Below, piece after piece: positions 1 to 7,623 of a stretch of 49,800 bases of DNA. The position numbers and the translations under genes are program-made. Positions within the stretch are counted from its first letter, which is position 1. Each line of letters begins with the position of its first letter. Below the pieces are notes generated by a model. That model searched no databases. It saw only the letters and a program-made list of their open reading frames with translations, and was not told the DNA's origin. Source of the DNA: Muribaculaceae bacterium (GTDB lineage Bacteria; Bacillota; Clostridia; Lachnospirales; Lachnospiraceae); the NCBI GenBank assembly GCA_023666425.1, contig JAMPCA010000011.1:1-49800 (forward strand). Reading direction: 5' to 3'.

Positions 1-3000
1 TTGTGACAGTCTCGGTGGTCTTTGCAACAGAACCGTCTGCCTTTGTCTCGGTAGTTGTCTCTGTCTTCGTGCCGTCGGTCTTGGTCTCGGTAGTTGTCTC
101 TGTCTTCGTGCCGTCAGTCTTGGTCTCCGTAGTGGTCTCTGTCTTCGTGCCGTCAGTCTTGGTCTCCGTAGTAGTCTCCACCTTCGTGCCGTCGGTCTTG
201 GTCTCGGTAGTAGTCTCCACCTTTGTGCCGTCCGGTTTTACCTCGGTACTGGTAGCCGGAGTTGTTACTGTAGTCGAAGAACTGCCGCCGGTAGTCGTTC
301 CTCCGGTGCTTCCGCCAGTTGCTTTCGCTCTTGTAATCGTTATCTCAATGCTTCTCGCTTCATCCGCATAATTATCCTTATCATCGCCAACATATACAGC
401 GACTGCCTTCGTTTCCCCTCCTGCGGTAAGGGCGATTGTGATATCCTTCCATGCCCAGCCAGTCGGCAGAGTCACATTAGCAACGGTAGCACAAGAGTTG
501 TCAACAGACATTGTGGTGTTCGGCTTTCCTTCTATTGTCTGTGCTTTATTGACAGTAATCGTAACCTTCGCACTCACCTCACTGTAATTTTCTGAGTCCG
601 GCTTAAATACAAGCGTATACTCCGTTGTGCCGCTATCTGCTGTCACAGTAGGCTTCTTGTCTTTGTCCGCAGCAATCCACTCAAAGGTTCCTGCCACTGA
701 CGTCTCATTCTCCTCGCTATGCTGTGCCGCTCCTCCCGTTAAAACTGCGTCCGCTACGTTCTGTCCGTAAGTAATGCTTCCTACGGTCGGCAGCGTAATA
801 TAGGGTGTTGCCGAATTAACCACCACTGTCACCGTCACTTCTGCAGCGTCATAATTTGCCTGATTCCCGCTGTCCGGCGTAAAGACTGCTGTATAGCCAT
901 CATTTTCAACCGCCAGCCCAGCATCCGAATTCTTCCATGCCCATGTACCGTTTACCTCTACATCAGCATCGTTCACTGGCCATCTGCCAGTACCATCTGC
1001 CGGAAGCTGCACATCCGCAATCGTCTTGTCCGGGTCGTAGGTAATCTCCGAAACGGCAGGCTCGCTGACAATCGGTGTTGCCTTTTTCACAACAATCTCC
1101 AGCGTTCCCTCGCAAGTCTCATAACTGCTTTCATCGGACGGTGTAAATATCCAGCTGACGGTATTCTCTCCTGCATCCAGTACCAAATCCCCGTCTGCCC
1201 ACGCAAGCGTTCCCGCTACTTCCGTGCCACCATCTGTTACAAACTTTGCATCCTCTACATTCAAAGGAAGATCGCCCAGCTTAGAGCCATAGGTAAGCTC
1301 TTCACCTGCCGCAACTGCAACCTTTGCGTCCGTTTTCTCCTGCACGGCCTGTTTGCTGGACAGTGTAATCGTTACTGTAACGGTAATATTCTCATAGCAT
1401 TCGCTCTCCGCCGTCACCGTAATGCTGGCAGAATTACCTACAGTGCCGGGAGCAACCTGATAGGTCAGAACGCCATCAGTATCCACTGACGCAGAGTCCT
1501 CTACAATAATATTTTCATTATCAGTCTCCACCATAGTGTAGGTTGTCGTTCCTCTGTCATCTGGCAACAACGCTGCAATATCAACCTCTGCCGTAGTATT
1601 ACCCGTTCCTGCACTGGCGAGATAGCTCTTTGAAATGTCAGCAATTCCCGGGGCATCTGCCTTGCCGATCGTCAGCGTAATTTCCACAGCATCTGCCGCA
1701 CTGTAATTCTCTGTCTCTGTCGTTGTAACAGCAATCTTAACCGTTCCCGGCTTCTTTATCGTTACTGTGCCATCGGCAATCTCGATAATCGCTTCGGCAT
1801 CTCCGCCTCCGTCCACAGTTGCCGTATAAGACAGCTCCCCGTCTCCGGTTTTTCTGATTCCCGCAACTTCCTCGATTGAGAATGCGGCATCTCCGAATTT
1901 CTTTGAAATGCTTGACGTCATAACCGTAATCTCAACCGGCAATTTTTGACCAGCTGCCAGTCTTGTAATCGTTACAGTAACATTACGCGCTTCCTCCGTA
2001 TAATTCGCCGCATCTTCACCTATATACACAGCGGCTGCCGTCACGGGCGTGTCTACAGTAAGCTCTTTCGACTGATCTCCCCCTTTCCACTCCCAGCCGT
2101 TTGGCAATTCCACTGCCCCGACAGTCTCAACGTCGTTCAGAACAGACTTTGTGGAAGCCGGTGTATTCGGTGCTGTTGATGCCGGATTGACCGTCACTGA
2201 CACTGTCGTTTCCACAGGCTTATAATTCTTAGTATCCGTCGGCGTAAAGACTGCTGTATAGCCCTCGTTTTCAACCGTCGGCACGATAGAGGCATCCTTC
2301 CATGTCCATGCGCCCGGCACTTCGGTATTCTCATTGTCACCTACTGTCCATGTGCCTTTTGCATCTGCTGGAAGCTCCACTTCGGCAAGCGTCTTCTCCT
2401 GGTCATAGGTAACCGCAGCAACTGTTGGTGATTTAACCTCCGGTTCTGCCTGCTTCACACTAATCGCCACTATTCCCGTGTCCGGTGCATAGGTGTCTGT
2501 ATCATTCGGCGTGAATGTCCACGTTGCTTCAGTGGTTCCCACTTCCGGTAGCAAATTCCCGTCTGCCCACGCAAGCGTTCCCTCCACTTCCGTTTTAGAT
2601 CCATCATCTGTCACAAATTTGACCTCAGCCAACGTAAGAGTGCTCAGCTTTGCTCCATAGGTGAGCTCGTTGCTTTCTTTAATAGATATGTCAGCCGCTG
2701 GCCTCACGTCGGTCAAGACAGCTTCCTGCTTTTTATTAAATGTTACTCCATCATAATTCAGTGTATATTTCACCGGATTACGGCTTTCGTCGCCTCCATC
2801 CAAATCCACTGTAAAACTATATTCCGTCTCCTCTTCCGAATCCATATAGAGAATGACGCTGAAATACCAGCCGCTTGTGCCCTTTTCATCCTTATATTCT
2901 ATATAATCCAGTGCAGTCTGGTCAAACTCCTTCGTTTCCTTTCCCTTGCTGATCACAGAGAATTTCTCTGGCCGAGTACTCTGACCCCCGCCATCTGTCT

Positions 3001-3457
3001 CACTTTCGGCCTCCTTTACCAGGAACTGAAGCGGAAGATAATAGCCCTCCTGCTCTGTATTATCATCTTTATTAAAGCCCGTGAAGCCCTCCACATACTC
3101 TAAGGATCCACCGACCGTAATCGCGCCGCCCGAAGTCACAGCGCCCGCGTTTGTGGTGGCTGCAGTCGCAACCTCATATTCTCCAAACGTTTCAAGACTT
3201 TTGGGGCAGCCAGCCAAGCCATTAGTTTCATCACTATAGAGCGCCAGCACCTCAGCATCCATCTTCTTAAAGTCTACCATGTCCGGGTTTTCCGTCACCG
3301 AACCCGCTCCGGAATCCGCTGTCTGTTCCCCGCCCGGAGCCAGCGTCTCCTGGCCGTCCTGCGCATAAGCTACTGCTGGAGCCACCGGCAGAGCCGTCAC
3401 CACCATGGCGGCAGCGAGCAGACCTGCAAGCAGCTCCCTGATTTTCTTGTTTTTCAT
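1..3457 (-). CDS. Large secreted repeat-rich surface protein (N-terminal 1152 codons; truncated by window edge)
   Basis: The start is the ATG at 3455-3457, behind an AGGAGG site about 6 bases upstream, and the frame stays open to the left edge. Residues 1-30 form a signal peptide (MKNKKIRELL, a hydrophobic core, then AYA before QDG). A unique N-terminal region follows, then beta-rich modules with motifs such as LTYG.KL, GTLAWADG, YTAVFTP and NVTVTITR, typical of Ig-like/MBG-type repeats in Firmicute surface proteins. A module of about 170 residues occurs twice (roughly 2190-2690 and 795-1310), and a shorter NGWEWK/TGWAWK module also occurs twice. A Gly/Ser/Thr linker (about 260-320) leads into 13-residue repeats rich in Thr, Glu and Lys that run to the edge. 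The C terminus and anchor are outside the window. No enzymatic domain is seen; an adhesin or stalk role is an inference. Confidence 0.85.
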   Translation of the reverse strand, partial: MKNKKIRELLAGLLAAAMVVTALPVAPAVAYAQDGQETLAPGGEQTADSGAGSVTENPDMVDFKKMDAEVLALYSDETNGLAGCPKSLETFGEYEVATAATTNAGAVTSGGAITVGGSLEYVEGFTGFNKDDNTEQEGYYLPLQFLVKEAESETDGGGQSTRPEKFSVISKGKETKEFDQTALDYIEYKDEKGTSGWYFSVILYMDSEEETEYSFTVDLDGGDESRNPVKYTLNYDGVTFNKKQEAVLTDVRPAADISIKESNELTYGAKLSTLTLAEVKFVTDDGSKTEVEGTLAWADGNLLPEVGTTEATWTFTPNDTDTYAPDTGIVAISVKQAEPEVKSPTVAAVTYDQEKTLAEVELPADAKGTWTVGDNENTEVPGAWTWKDASIVPTVENEGYTAVFTPTDTKNYKPVETTVSVTVNPASTAPNTPASTKSVLNDVETVGAVELPNGWEWKGGDQSKELTVDTPVTAAAVYIGEDAANYTEEARNVTVTITRLAAGQKLPVEITVMTSSISKKFGDAAFSIEEVAGIRKTGDGELSYTATVDGGGDAEAIIEIADGTVTIKKPGTVKIAVTTTETENYSAADAVEITLTIGKADAPGIADISKSYLASAGTGNTTAEVDIAALLPDDRGTTTYTMVETDNENIIVEDSASVDTDGVLTYQVAPGTVGNSASITVTAESECYENITVTVTITLSSKQAVQEKTDAKVAVAAGEELTYGSKLGDLPLNVEDAKFVTDGGTEVAGTLAWADGDLVLDAGENTVSWIFTPSDESSYETCEGTLEIVVKKATPIVSEPAVSEITYDPDKTIADVQLPADGTGRWPVNDADVEVNGTWAWKNSDAGLAVENDGYTAVFTPDSGNQANYDAAEVTVTVVVNSATPYITLPTVGSITYGQNVADAVLTGGAAQHSEENETSVAGTFEWIAADKDKKPTVTADSGTTEYTLVFKPDSENYSEVSAKVTITVNKAQTIEGKPNTTMSVDNSCATVANVTLPTGWAWKDITIALTAGGETKAVAVYVGDDKDNYADEARSIEITITRAKATGGSTGGTTTGGSSSTTVTTPATSTEVKPDGTKVETTTETKTDGTKVETTTETKTDGTKTETTTETKTDGTKTETTTETKTDGTKTETTTETKADGSVAKTTETVT
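20..253 (-). repeat. 39-bp tandem repeat, six units, coding for a 13-residue Thr-rich motif
   Basis: Six in-frame 39-bp units lie at 20-58, 59-97, 98-136, 137-175, 176-214 and 215-253, and a further partial unit runs off the left edge. On the minus strand each unit encodes a variant of DGTKTETTTETKT. The unit at 20-58 is the most divergent. Length is a multiple of three, so copy-number change would keep the frame. It probably forms an extended, possibly glycosylated stalk. Confidence 0.9.
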
Positions 3458-3577
3458 TCCTTTTCCTCCTAACTGATTTTCTTGCTTTGAAAACAAGGAA
3501 ACCCCCGGTCTCCCACAAATTCCCACAGCGGATATGTAGCTTGCTTTATCCGCCATGGCTTTCGTGAGAAACCAAGA

Positions 3578-3613
3578 ACGAGGTGTAAGTATGCGTCCAC
3601 ACTTACACCTCGT
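3578..3613 (-). promoter_or_regulatory. 13-bp perfect inverted repeat upstream of the surface-protein gene
   Basis: ACGAGGTGTAAGT (3578-3590) and its exact reverse complement (3601-3613) flank a 10-nt spacer, 121 bp before the start codon. There is no T-run after either arm. It could be a protein-binding operator or a stem in the mRNA leader. Confidence 0.5.
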
Positions 3614-3801
3614 CATAATTAGAAAAGGCAAAATTAAACTGCAAGAAAAACCACTTGTAAAATAGCAACAACTGGGCTAAAATAAGAGCGGTGTATCGCA
3701 GTTTATCTGTATCGTGTGGTACTGTGTCTACCATCCCTGCCGGATGCTGCGCCAACAGCATCCGGTGGTACACCTACATGTTTTCTTGATTTCTATCCCC
3801 G

Positions 3802-3830
3802 ATTCTAACACATTCATTTTCTTAATACAA
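3802..3830 (-). promoter_or_regulatory. Possible sigma-A promoter for the surface-protein gene
   Basis: Minus strand TTGTAT (3825-3830), 17-bp spacer, TAGAAT (3802-3807). The -10 matches 5 of 6 consensus bases, the -35 only 3 of 6. It would give a leader of about 340 nt containing all three hairpins. Tentative. Confidence 0.35.
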
Positions 3831-3933
3831 GAGGTTCCTTAACAAAATTTAAAGTTTTATGAATGCGATACCGGGACTATTTTTCTGTCTTTTGCCGAGT
3901 TTTTCTCAAACAGGCAAATTTTGACATCTTTTG

Positions 3934-5052
3934 TCATTTTTCAAATTCTCCGGCCACCTCTTCCAGAATCTTGCGTATCTCTAAATGCTGCGGGCATACC
4001 GTCTCACATTTGCCGCATTTGATACAGTCGCTCGCCTTCCCAAGCCCCATCGTGTGAACCTGATTGTAATAGTAGTCGCTGTTCCAGTCGCGATGCTGAC
4101 GCTTGGCATTCAAATCGGAAAACAGATCCGGTATGGATATTTTTCTCGGGCAGCCCGCCACACAGTAACGGCACGCCGTGCAGGGAATGGCATTCTGCCC
4201 CTTAAAAATCGCACAGACCTTCTCTATCGCCGCATATTCTGCCTCGTTCAAAGGTTTAAAGTCCTTCATCACGCTGATATTGTCCTGCATCTGCTCCAGA
4301 TTACTCATGCCCGAGAGCACCATGAATACCTGTTTACAGCTCGCCGCAAAGCGGATCGCGTAGCCCGCATTGCTCCCGCCTCCTAATTCTTTTAGGATCT
4401 CCTCCGCCGCCTGCGGCAGATTTACAAGGCTTCCTCCCTTGACCGGCTCCATAACCACCACGGGCTTATGGTGCCGCGCGCACACCTCCAGACATGCCCG
4501 CCCCTGCACGCCGGGTTCGTCGTAGTCCACATAATTGATCTGAAGCTGCACAAGCTCCACCTCCGGGTGGTCAGTGAGAATCTTTTCCAAAAATTCCGCG
4601 CTGTCGTGGAAGGACAGTCCCACATGCCGGATTTTCCCCTCCGCCGCAAGCTCCTGCGCCACCTCGTAGGCGCGGCAGCTCTGAAACTTGTCATAATTCG
4701 ATTTTCCCTGCGCGTGCATCAGATAGTAATCAAAATATGTCACCCCGCAGGCCGTTAGCTGTTCCTCAAAGACTTTGCGGATATCCGCCTCACTCTCAAA
4801 GAAATTTGCGGTCAGCTTATCGGTGATGGTGAAGCTCTCCCTTGGATAACGCTTCACAAGACACTCCCTTACCGCCACCTCACTCTGCCCGTCAAGATAG
4901 CCCTTCGCCGTGTCAAAATAAGTAAATCCCGCCTCCATAAAGGCGTCCACCATGCGGTTGCACTCCTCAAAATCAATCTTTCCGTCCTGCATAGGCAAAC
5001 GCATACAGCCGAACCCAAACTTACGGCTGTTCTCTACAAAGCTTTGTTCCAT
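3934..5052 (-). CDS. Aldo/keto reductase with C-terminal double [4Fe-4S] ferredoxin domain
   Basis: 372 residues. The N-terminal part is an aldo/keto reductase TIM barrel with the family tetrad: Asp47 and Tyr52 in FDTAKGY, Lys79 in TDKL and His113 in YLMHAQ. The C-terminal part (about 285-360) carries two cysteine clusters, CTACRYCVAGCP and CIKCGKCETVCP, typical of two [4Fe-4S] clusters. This architecture is common in anaerobic Clostridia (predicted oxidoreductase, COG1453 type). It probably couples NAD(P)H-dependent carbonyl chemistry to ferredoxin-like electron transfer in the cytoplasm; the substrate is unknown. The ATG at 5050-5052 has a GAGGAGGA site. A TATAAT box (5099-5104, minus) and 12-bp direct repeats lie just upstream. 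Divergent from sleC. Confidence 0.9.
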   Translation of the reverse strand: MEQSFVENSRKFGFGCMRLPMQDGKIDFEECNRMVDAFMEAGFTYFDTAKGYLDGQSEVAVRECLVKRYPRESFTITDKLTANFFESEADIRKVFEEQLTACGVTYFDYYLMHAQGKSNYDKFQSCRAYEVAQELAAEGKIRHVGLSFHDSAEFLEKILTDHPEVELVQLQINYVDYDEPGVQGRACLEVCARHHKPVVVMEPVKGGSLVNLPQAAEEILKELGGGSNAGYAIRFAASCKQVFMVLSGMSNLEQMQDNISVMKDFKPLNEAEYAAIEKVCAIFKGQNAIPCTACRYCVAGCPRKISIPDLFSDLNAKRQHRDWNSDYYYNQVHTMGLGKASDCIKCGKCETVCPQHLEIRKILEEVAGEFEK

Positions 5053-5070
5053 AGTAAAATCCTCCTCTCC

Positions 5071-5096
5071 ATTGTCTGTCCTGCATTGTCTGTCCT
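5071..5096. repeat. Direct repeat (2 x 12 bp) at the promoter of the aldo/keto reductase gene
   Basis: ATTGTCTGTCCT occurs at 5071-5082 and again at 5085-5096, a 14-bp period. The copies lie immediately downstream of a TATAAT box (5099-5104, minus strand), where transcription of the reductase gene should begin. A tandem operator or a slippage duplication would both fit. Confidence 0.5.
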
Positions 5097-5181
5097 ATAT
5101 TATAATGCATCTCCGCTAAAAACGCACCTCCTATTTTCTGCCTGCATCGGCCATGCACAGGAAACTTTTTTCTCTCCGGCG

Positions 5182-5190
5182 CATAGGATA
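5182..5190 (+). promoter_or_regulatory. Sporulation-type (sigma-E/sigma-K-like) -10 element of sleC
   Basis: CATAGGATA at 5182-5190 fits the sigma-K -10 consensus CATANNNTA and resembles that of sigma-E. AC lies 16 bp upstream (5164-5165), in the position of a sigma-K -35. The start codon is 29 bp further on, with an AAAAGGA ribosome site between. The same nonamer precedes the csp protease gene at 18968-18976. Inferred from consensus only. Confidence 0.55.
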
Positions 5191-5218
5191 GCATGAGAGC
5201 ATAATAAAAGGAATTCCT

Positions 5219-6478
5219 ATGGATCAGCAACCAAATATGAACGACAATATTGATAAGGGGACACTCCAGATCCACCTCGTGAACCAGTCCACCGGAAACC
5301 CGGTGCAGGGGGCGAAGATCACACTGTCCTACACAGGCAATCCGTCAGCGGCACTGGAGGAGGTGAGCACAGATGAATCCGGAAACACTGAAACGCTTAC
5401 GCTTGACACTCCGCCGCTGGAATACTCCATGGAGCCAAACGAAAACCAGCCCTACGCAGAGTACACGATTCGTGTGGAGGCCCCGGGATATCGGGACATT
5501 ACGGTTTCAGCAATTGATGTCCTCCCTGGCGAGGAAGCTATTCAAAATGTAGAGCTGGAGGCAGAGGATTCGCCGGGCAGCCAGTACGAGGATATCGTCA
5601 TTATGCCCCACACGCTCTTTGCGGACTATCCGCCAAAAATTCCGGAGGACGAGGTCAAGCCCGTATCCGAGACCGGTGAGATCGTACTGAGCCGCGTGGT
5701 CATTCCTGAATACGTCGTGGTGCACGACGGCGCTCCCGGGGACAGCACCGCCGCCAATTATTATATCCGTTACCGGGATTATATCAAGAATGTGGCTTCC
5801 AGCGAGATCTATGCCACCTGGCCCGACGCCACGATCCGGGCGAATGTGCTGGCGATTATGTCTTTTACCTTAAACCGGGTGTATACGGAATGGTACCGGG
5901 GAAAAGGCTACAGCTTTACCATCACCTCCTCCACGGCCTACGACCACAAATTTATTTACGGGCGGAATTACTTCCAGAGCATCTCCACCGTGGTGGACGA
6001 GATGTTTGAAAACTATCTGTCCCGTCCCAATGTGCGCCAGCCGATCCTCACCCAGTACTGCGACGGCCAGCGCGTGACCTGTCCCAACTGGATGTCCCAG
6101 TGGGGCAGCAAATATCTGGGCGACCAGGGCTACTCTGCCATTGAGATTCTGCGCAACTACTACGGCAGCAGCATCTATATCAACACTGCACAGGGGATCT
6201 CCGGCATTCCCGCCTCCTGGCCGGGCTACAATTTGGAGCTTGGCTCCACCGGGGATAAGGTGCGCCAGCTCCAGGAGGAACTGGCAAGGATCTCCCAGTC
6301 CTATCCCGCCATTCCCACCATCACCGCCGACGGCATCTTTGGAAGCCGCACGAAGGAAGCGGTACAGAAATTCCAGTCGGTCTTCGGCCTGCCCGCCACC
6401 GGAATCGTAGACTATCCTACATGGTATAAAATTTCGGATATTTATGTGGGCGTTTCACGAATTGCGGAGTTGCGCTAA
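5219..6478 (+). CDS. sleC: SleC-type spore cortex-lytic enzyme zymogen
   Basis: 419 residues, the usual SleC size. Residues 13-117 are a beta-sandwich (carboxypeptidase-regulatory-like) domain starting GTLQIHLVNQ. A propeptide-like linker follows, then IPEYVVVHDG (162-171), the expected start of the mature enzyme. The catalytic domain (about 180-330) is SpoIID/LytB-like, with the probable catalytic Glu196 in VASSEIYATWP and conserved SFTLNRVYTEWY. A peptidoglycan-binding domain lies at 343-405 (LGSTGDKVRQLQ, DGIFGSRTKEAVQKFQ). SleC is a lytic transglycosylase of spore cortex, activated in germination by Csp proteases; such a protease lies 12.5 kb away. The sporulation-type -10 at 5182 supports mother-cell expression. 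The ATG at 5219 follows AAAAGGA. No N-terminal membrane segment is visible. Confidence 0.88.
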   Translation: MDQQPNMNDNIDKGTLQIHLVNQSTGNPVQGAKITLSYTGNPSAALEEVSTDESGNTETLTLDTPPLEYSMEPNENQPYAEYTIRVEAPGYRDITVSAIDVLPGEEAIQNVELEAEDSPGSQYEDIVIMPHTLFADYPPKIPEDEVKPVSETGEIVLSRVVIPEYVVVHDGAPGDSTAANYYIRYRDYIKNVASSEIYATWPDATIRANVLAIMSFTLNRVYTEWYRGKGYSFTITSSTAYDHKFIYGRNYFQSISTVVDEMFENYLSRPNVRQPILTQYCDGQRVTCPNWMSQWGSKYLGDQGYSAIEILRNYYGSSIYINTAQGISGIPASWPGYNLELGSTGDKVRQLQEELARISQSYPAIPTITADGIFGSRTKEAVQKFQSVFGLPATGIVDYPTWYKISDIYVGVSRIAELR

Positions 6479-6498
6479 TTGTCAGTTTCGCGTATAAT
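6470..6498 (+). promoter_or_regulatory. Sigma-A promoter of the flavin-reductase-like gene
   Basis: TTGCGC (6470-6475), 17-bp spacer, perfect TATAAT (6493-6498). It overlaps the end of sleC and lies 35 bp before the ATG at 6533, so the gene is probably transcribed independently of sleC. It also rules out the upstream in-frame TTG at 6479 as start. Confidence 0.55.
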
Positions 6499-6532
6499 AA
6501 AGGATATGATGAATAAGGAGGAGGGACAGAAT

Positions 6533-7039
6533 ATGCACACCTTTCAACCGTATCCGATTGATCTCCTGGAGATAAACCCCTTTGTCAAAATCGGCAAGGA
6601 GTGGGCGCTGGTGACCGCCGGCAACAAGAAAAAAGCCAACCCCATGACTATCAGCTGGGGCGGCATGGGCGTTCTCTGGGGCAAAAATGTGTTCTACATC
6701 TTTATCCGGGAATCCCGCTATACGAAGGAGCTTCTGGATCACCAGGAATTCTTCTCACTCTCATTTTTGGGGGAGAAGTACCGGGATGCTCTCAACTACT
6801 GCGGCTCCCACAGCGGGCGTGACGAGGACAAATTCCAGAATGCGGGACTGACGCCGGCATTCAAGCTCGGCATTCCCTACCCGGACGAATCCAATCTGGT
6901 TTTTCTGTGCAGCAAGATGGCCGCTGTACCGATTACCGGGGATACTTTTCTTGACCCGCAGATCACAGACAAATGGTACAAGGACAAGGATATGCACACC
7001 ATGTATATCGCCGAGATCATTGATACGATGGCACGGTAA
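6533..7039 (+). CDS. Flavin reductase-like (FMN-binding split-barrel) protein
   Basis: 168 residues from the ATG at 6533, chosen because AAGGAGGAGG lies about 10 bases upstream; the in-frame TTG at 6479 falls inside the promoter. The sequence has flavin reductase-like features: NPMTISWGGMGVLW in the first third, then YIFIRESRYTKELL and FSLSFLGEKYRDAL. These proteins bind FMN and act in flavin or electron transfer in the cytoplasm; the partner is not evident. It ends in a strong bidirectional terminator shared with convergent ilvN. Confidence is high for the family, low for the exact reaction. Confidence 0.85.
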   Translation: MHTFQPYPIDLLEINPFVKIGKEWALVTAGNKKKANPMTISWGGMGVLWGKNVFYIFIRESRYTKELLDHQEFFSLSFLGEKYRDALNYCGSHSGRDEDKFQNAGLTPAFKLGIPYPDESNLVFLCSKMAAVPITGDTFLDPQITDKWYKDKDMHTMYIAEIIDTMAR

Positions 7040-7042
7040 GAC

Positions 7043-7072
7043 AAAAAGCTCCGCCGGACGGCGGAGCTTTTT
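7043..7072. terminator. Bidirectional intrinsic terminator
   Basis: A 13-bp stem (7043-7055 with 7060-7072, GC core AGCTCCGCC) and 4-nt loop, with A5 on one side and T5 on the other. It serves the flavin-reductase-like gene on the plus strand and ilvN on the minus strand. Confidence 0.93.
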
Positions 7073-7089
7073 GTATGGGCTTTCGCGCA

Positions 7090-7611
7090 TTAGCGGCAGC
7101 CCGTGCTTATGGATTCAATGGCGACCGCACCGCCCCGGACAATGGCAACATGCCTAAAATTCGAGCGCAAAAGCGCAATCAGGTCGTTGTTGCGGTGCTC
7201 TGTCAGCATACTCTCCAAAATGACACTGTCATTATTCATATCCACCGGACGGACATTGCCGGAGCCTGCATTGAACACCTCTGCAATCTGAAACAGCTTC
7301 GTCCTTCCCGCCTCGTCCAGCCCCGTGACTCTCGCATATAAAAGCTCCTTCATATGCAATGGCACGTCCGTCAGATCAATGACTTTGATGACCTCCACCA
7401 TGCGGTTCAGCTGCTTTTTGATCTGCTCAAAGGTAATATCGTCGCTGGTCACACAGATGGTCATGCGGGAGACGCTCTCGTCCTCTGTCGTCCCTACAGT
7501 CAGGGACTGGAGGTTGTAGGATTTTGCGGAAAAAAGCCCCGAGACCTTGGCAAGGACGCCCACCTGATTCTCAACGTAGAGTGCAATCCACCGATTCTTC
7601 ATATCTGACAT
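7090..7611 (-). CDS. ilvN: Acetolactate synthase small (regulatory) subunit
   Basis: 173 residues. It begins with an ACT domain (about 5-80: WIALYVENQVGVLAKVSGLFSAKSYNLQSLTVG) followed by the conserved C-terminal ALS small-subunit domain (about 85-165). It regulates the large subunit in the first common step of valine, leucine and isoleucine synthesis, normally conferring branched-chain amino acid feedback inhibition. It starts 12 bp after the ilvB stop, with GGAGG upstream of the ATG, and is the last gene of folA-ilvB-ilvN, ending at the terminator at 7043-7072. ilvH is an alternative name; the symbol cannot be decided from sequence. Confidence 0.93.
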   Translation of the reverse strand: MSDMKNRWIALYVENQVGVLAKVSGLFSAKSYNLQSLTVGTTEDESVSRMTICVTSDDITFEQIKKQLNRMVEVIKVIDLTDVPLHMKELLYARVTGLDEAGRTKLFQIAEVFNAGSGNVRPVDMNNDSVILESMLTEHRNNDLIALLRSNFRHVAIVRGGAVAIESISTGCR

Positions 7612-7623
7612 GTCTTTCCCTCC

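Larger units (their letters stand above)
3458..3933. other. Intergenic region of 476 bp with three hairpins; probable long 5' leader of the surface-protein gene
   Basis: No convincing gene. On the minus strand the region contains three inverted repeats: 3740-3749 with 3756-3765 (10 bp, 6-nt loop), 3578-3590 with 3601-3613 (13 bp, 10-nt spacer) and 3528-3534 with 3547-3553 (7 bp). None is followed by a good T-run on the minus strand, so they look more like RNA structure or operators than terminators. I do not recognise a known riboswitch class. The 3' end of the aldo/keto reductase gene abuts the far side. Confidence 0.5.

Noticed and set aside
20-253. Regular 39-bp repeats as a possible CRISPR array
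   Set aside because: The units are directly contiguous with no spacers, are in frame and encode a protein stalk.
3-371. 122-residue plus-strand frame with FVPSVLVSVVV repeats
   Set aside because: It is the complement of the Thr-rich coding repeat of the minus-strand surface protein, which has a signal peptide, ribosome site and 1152 open codons.
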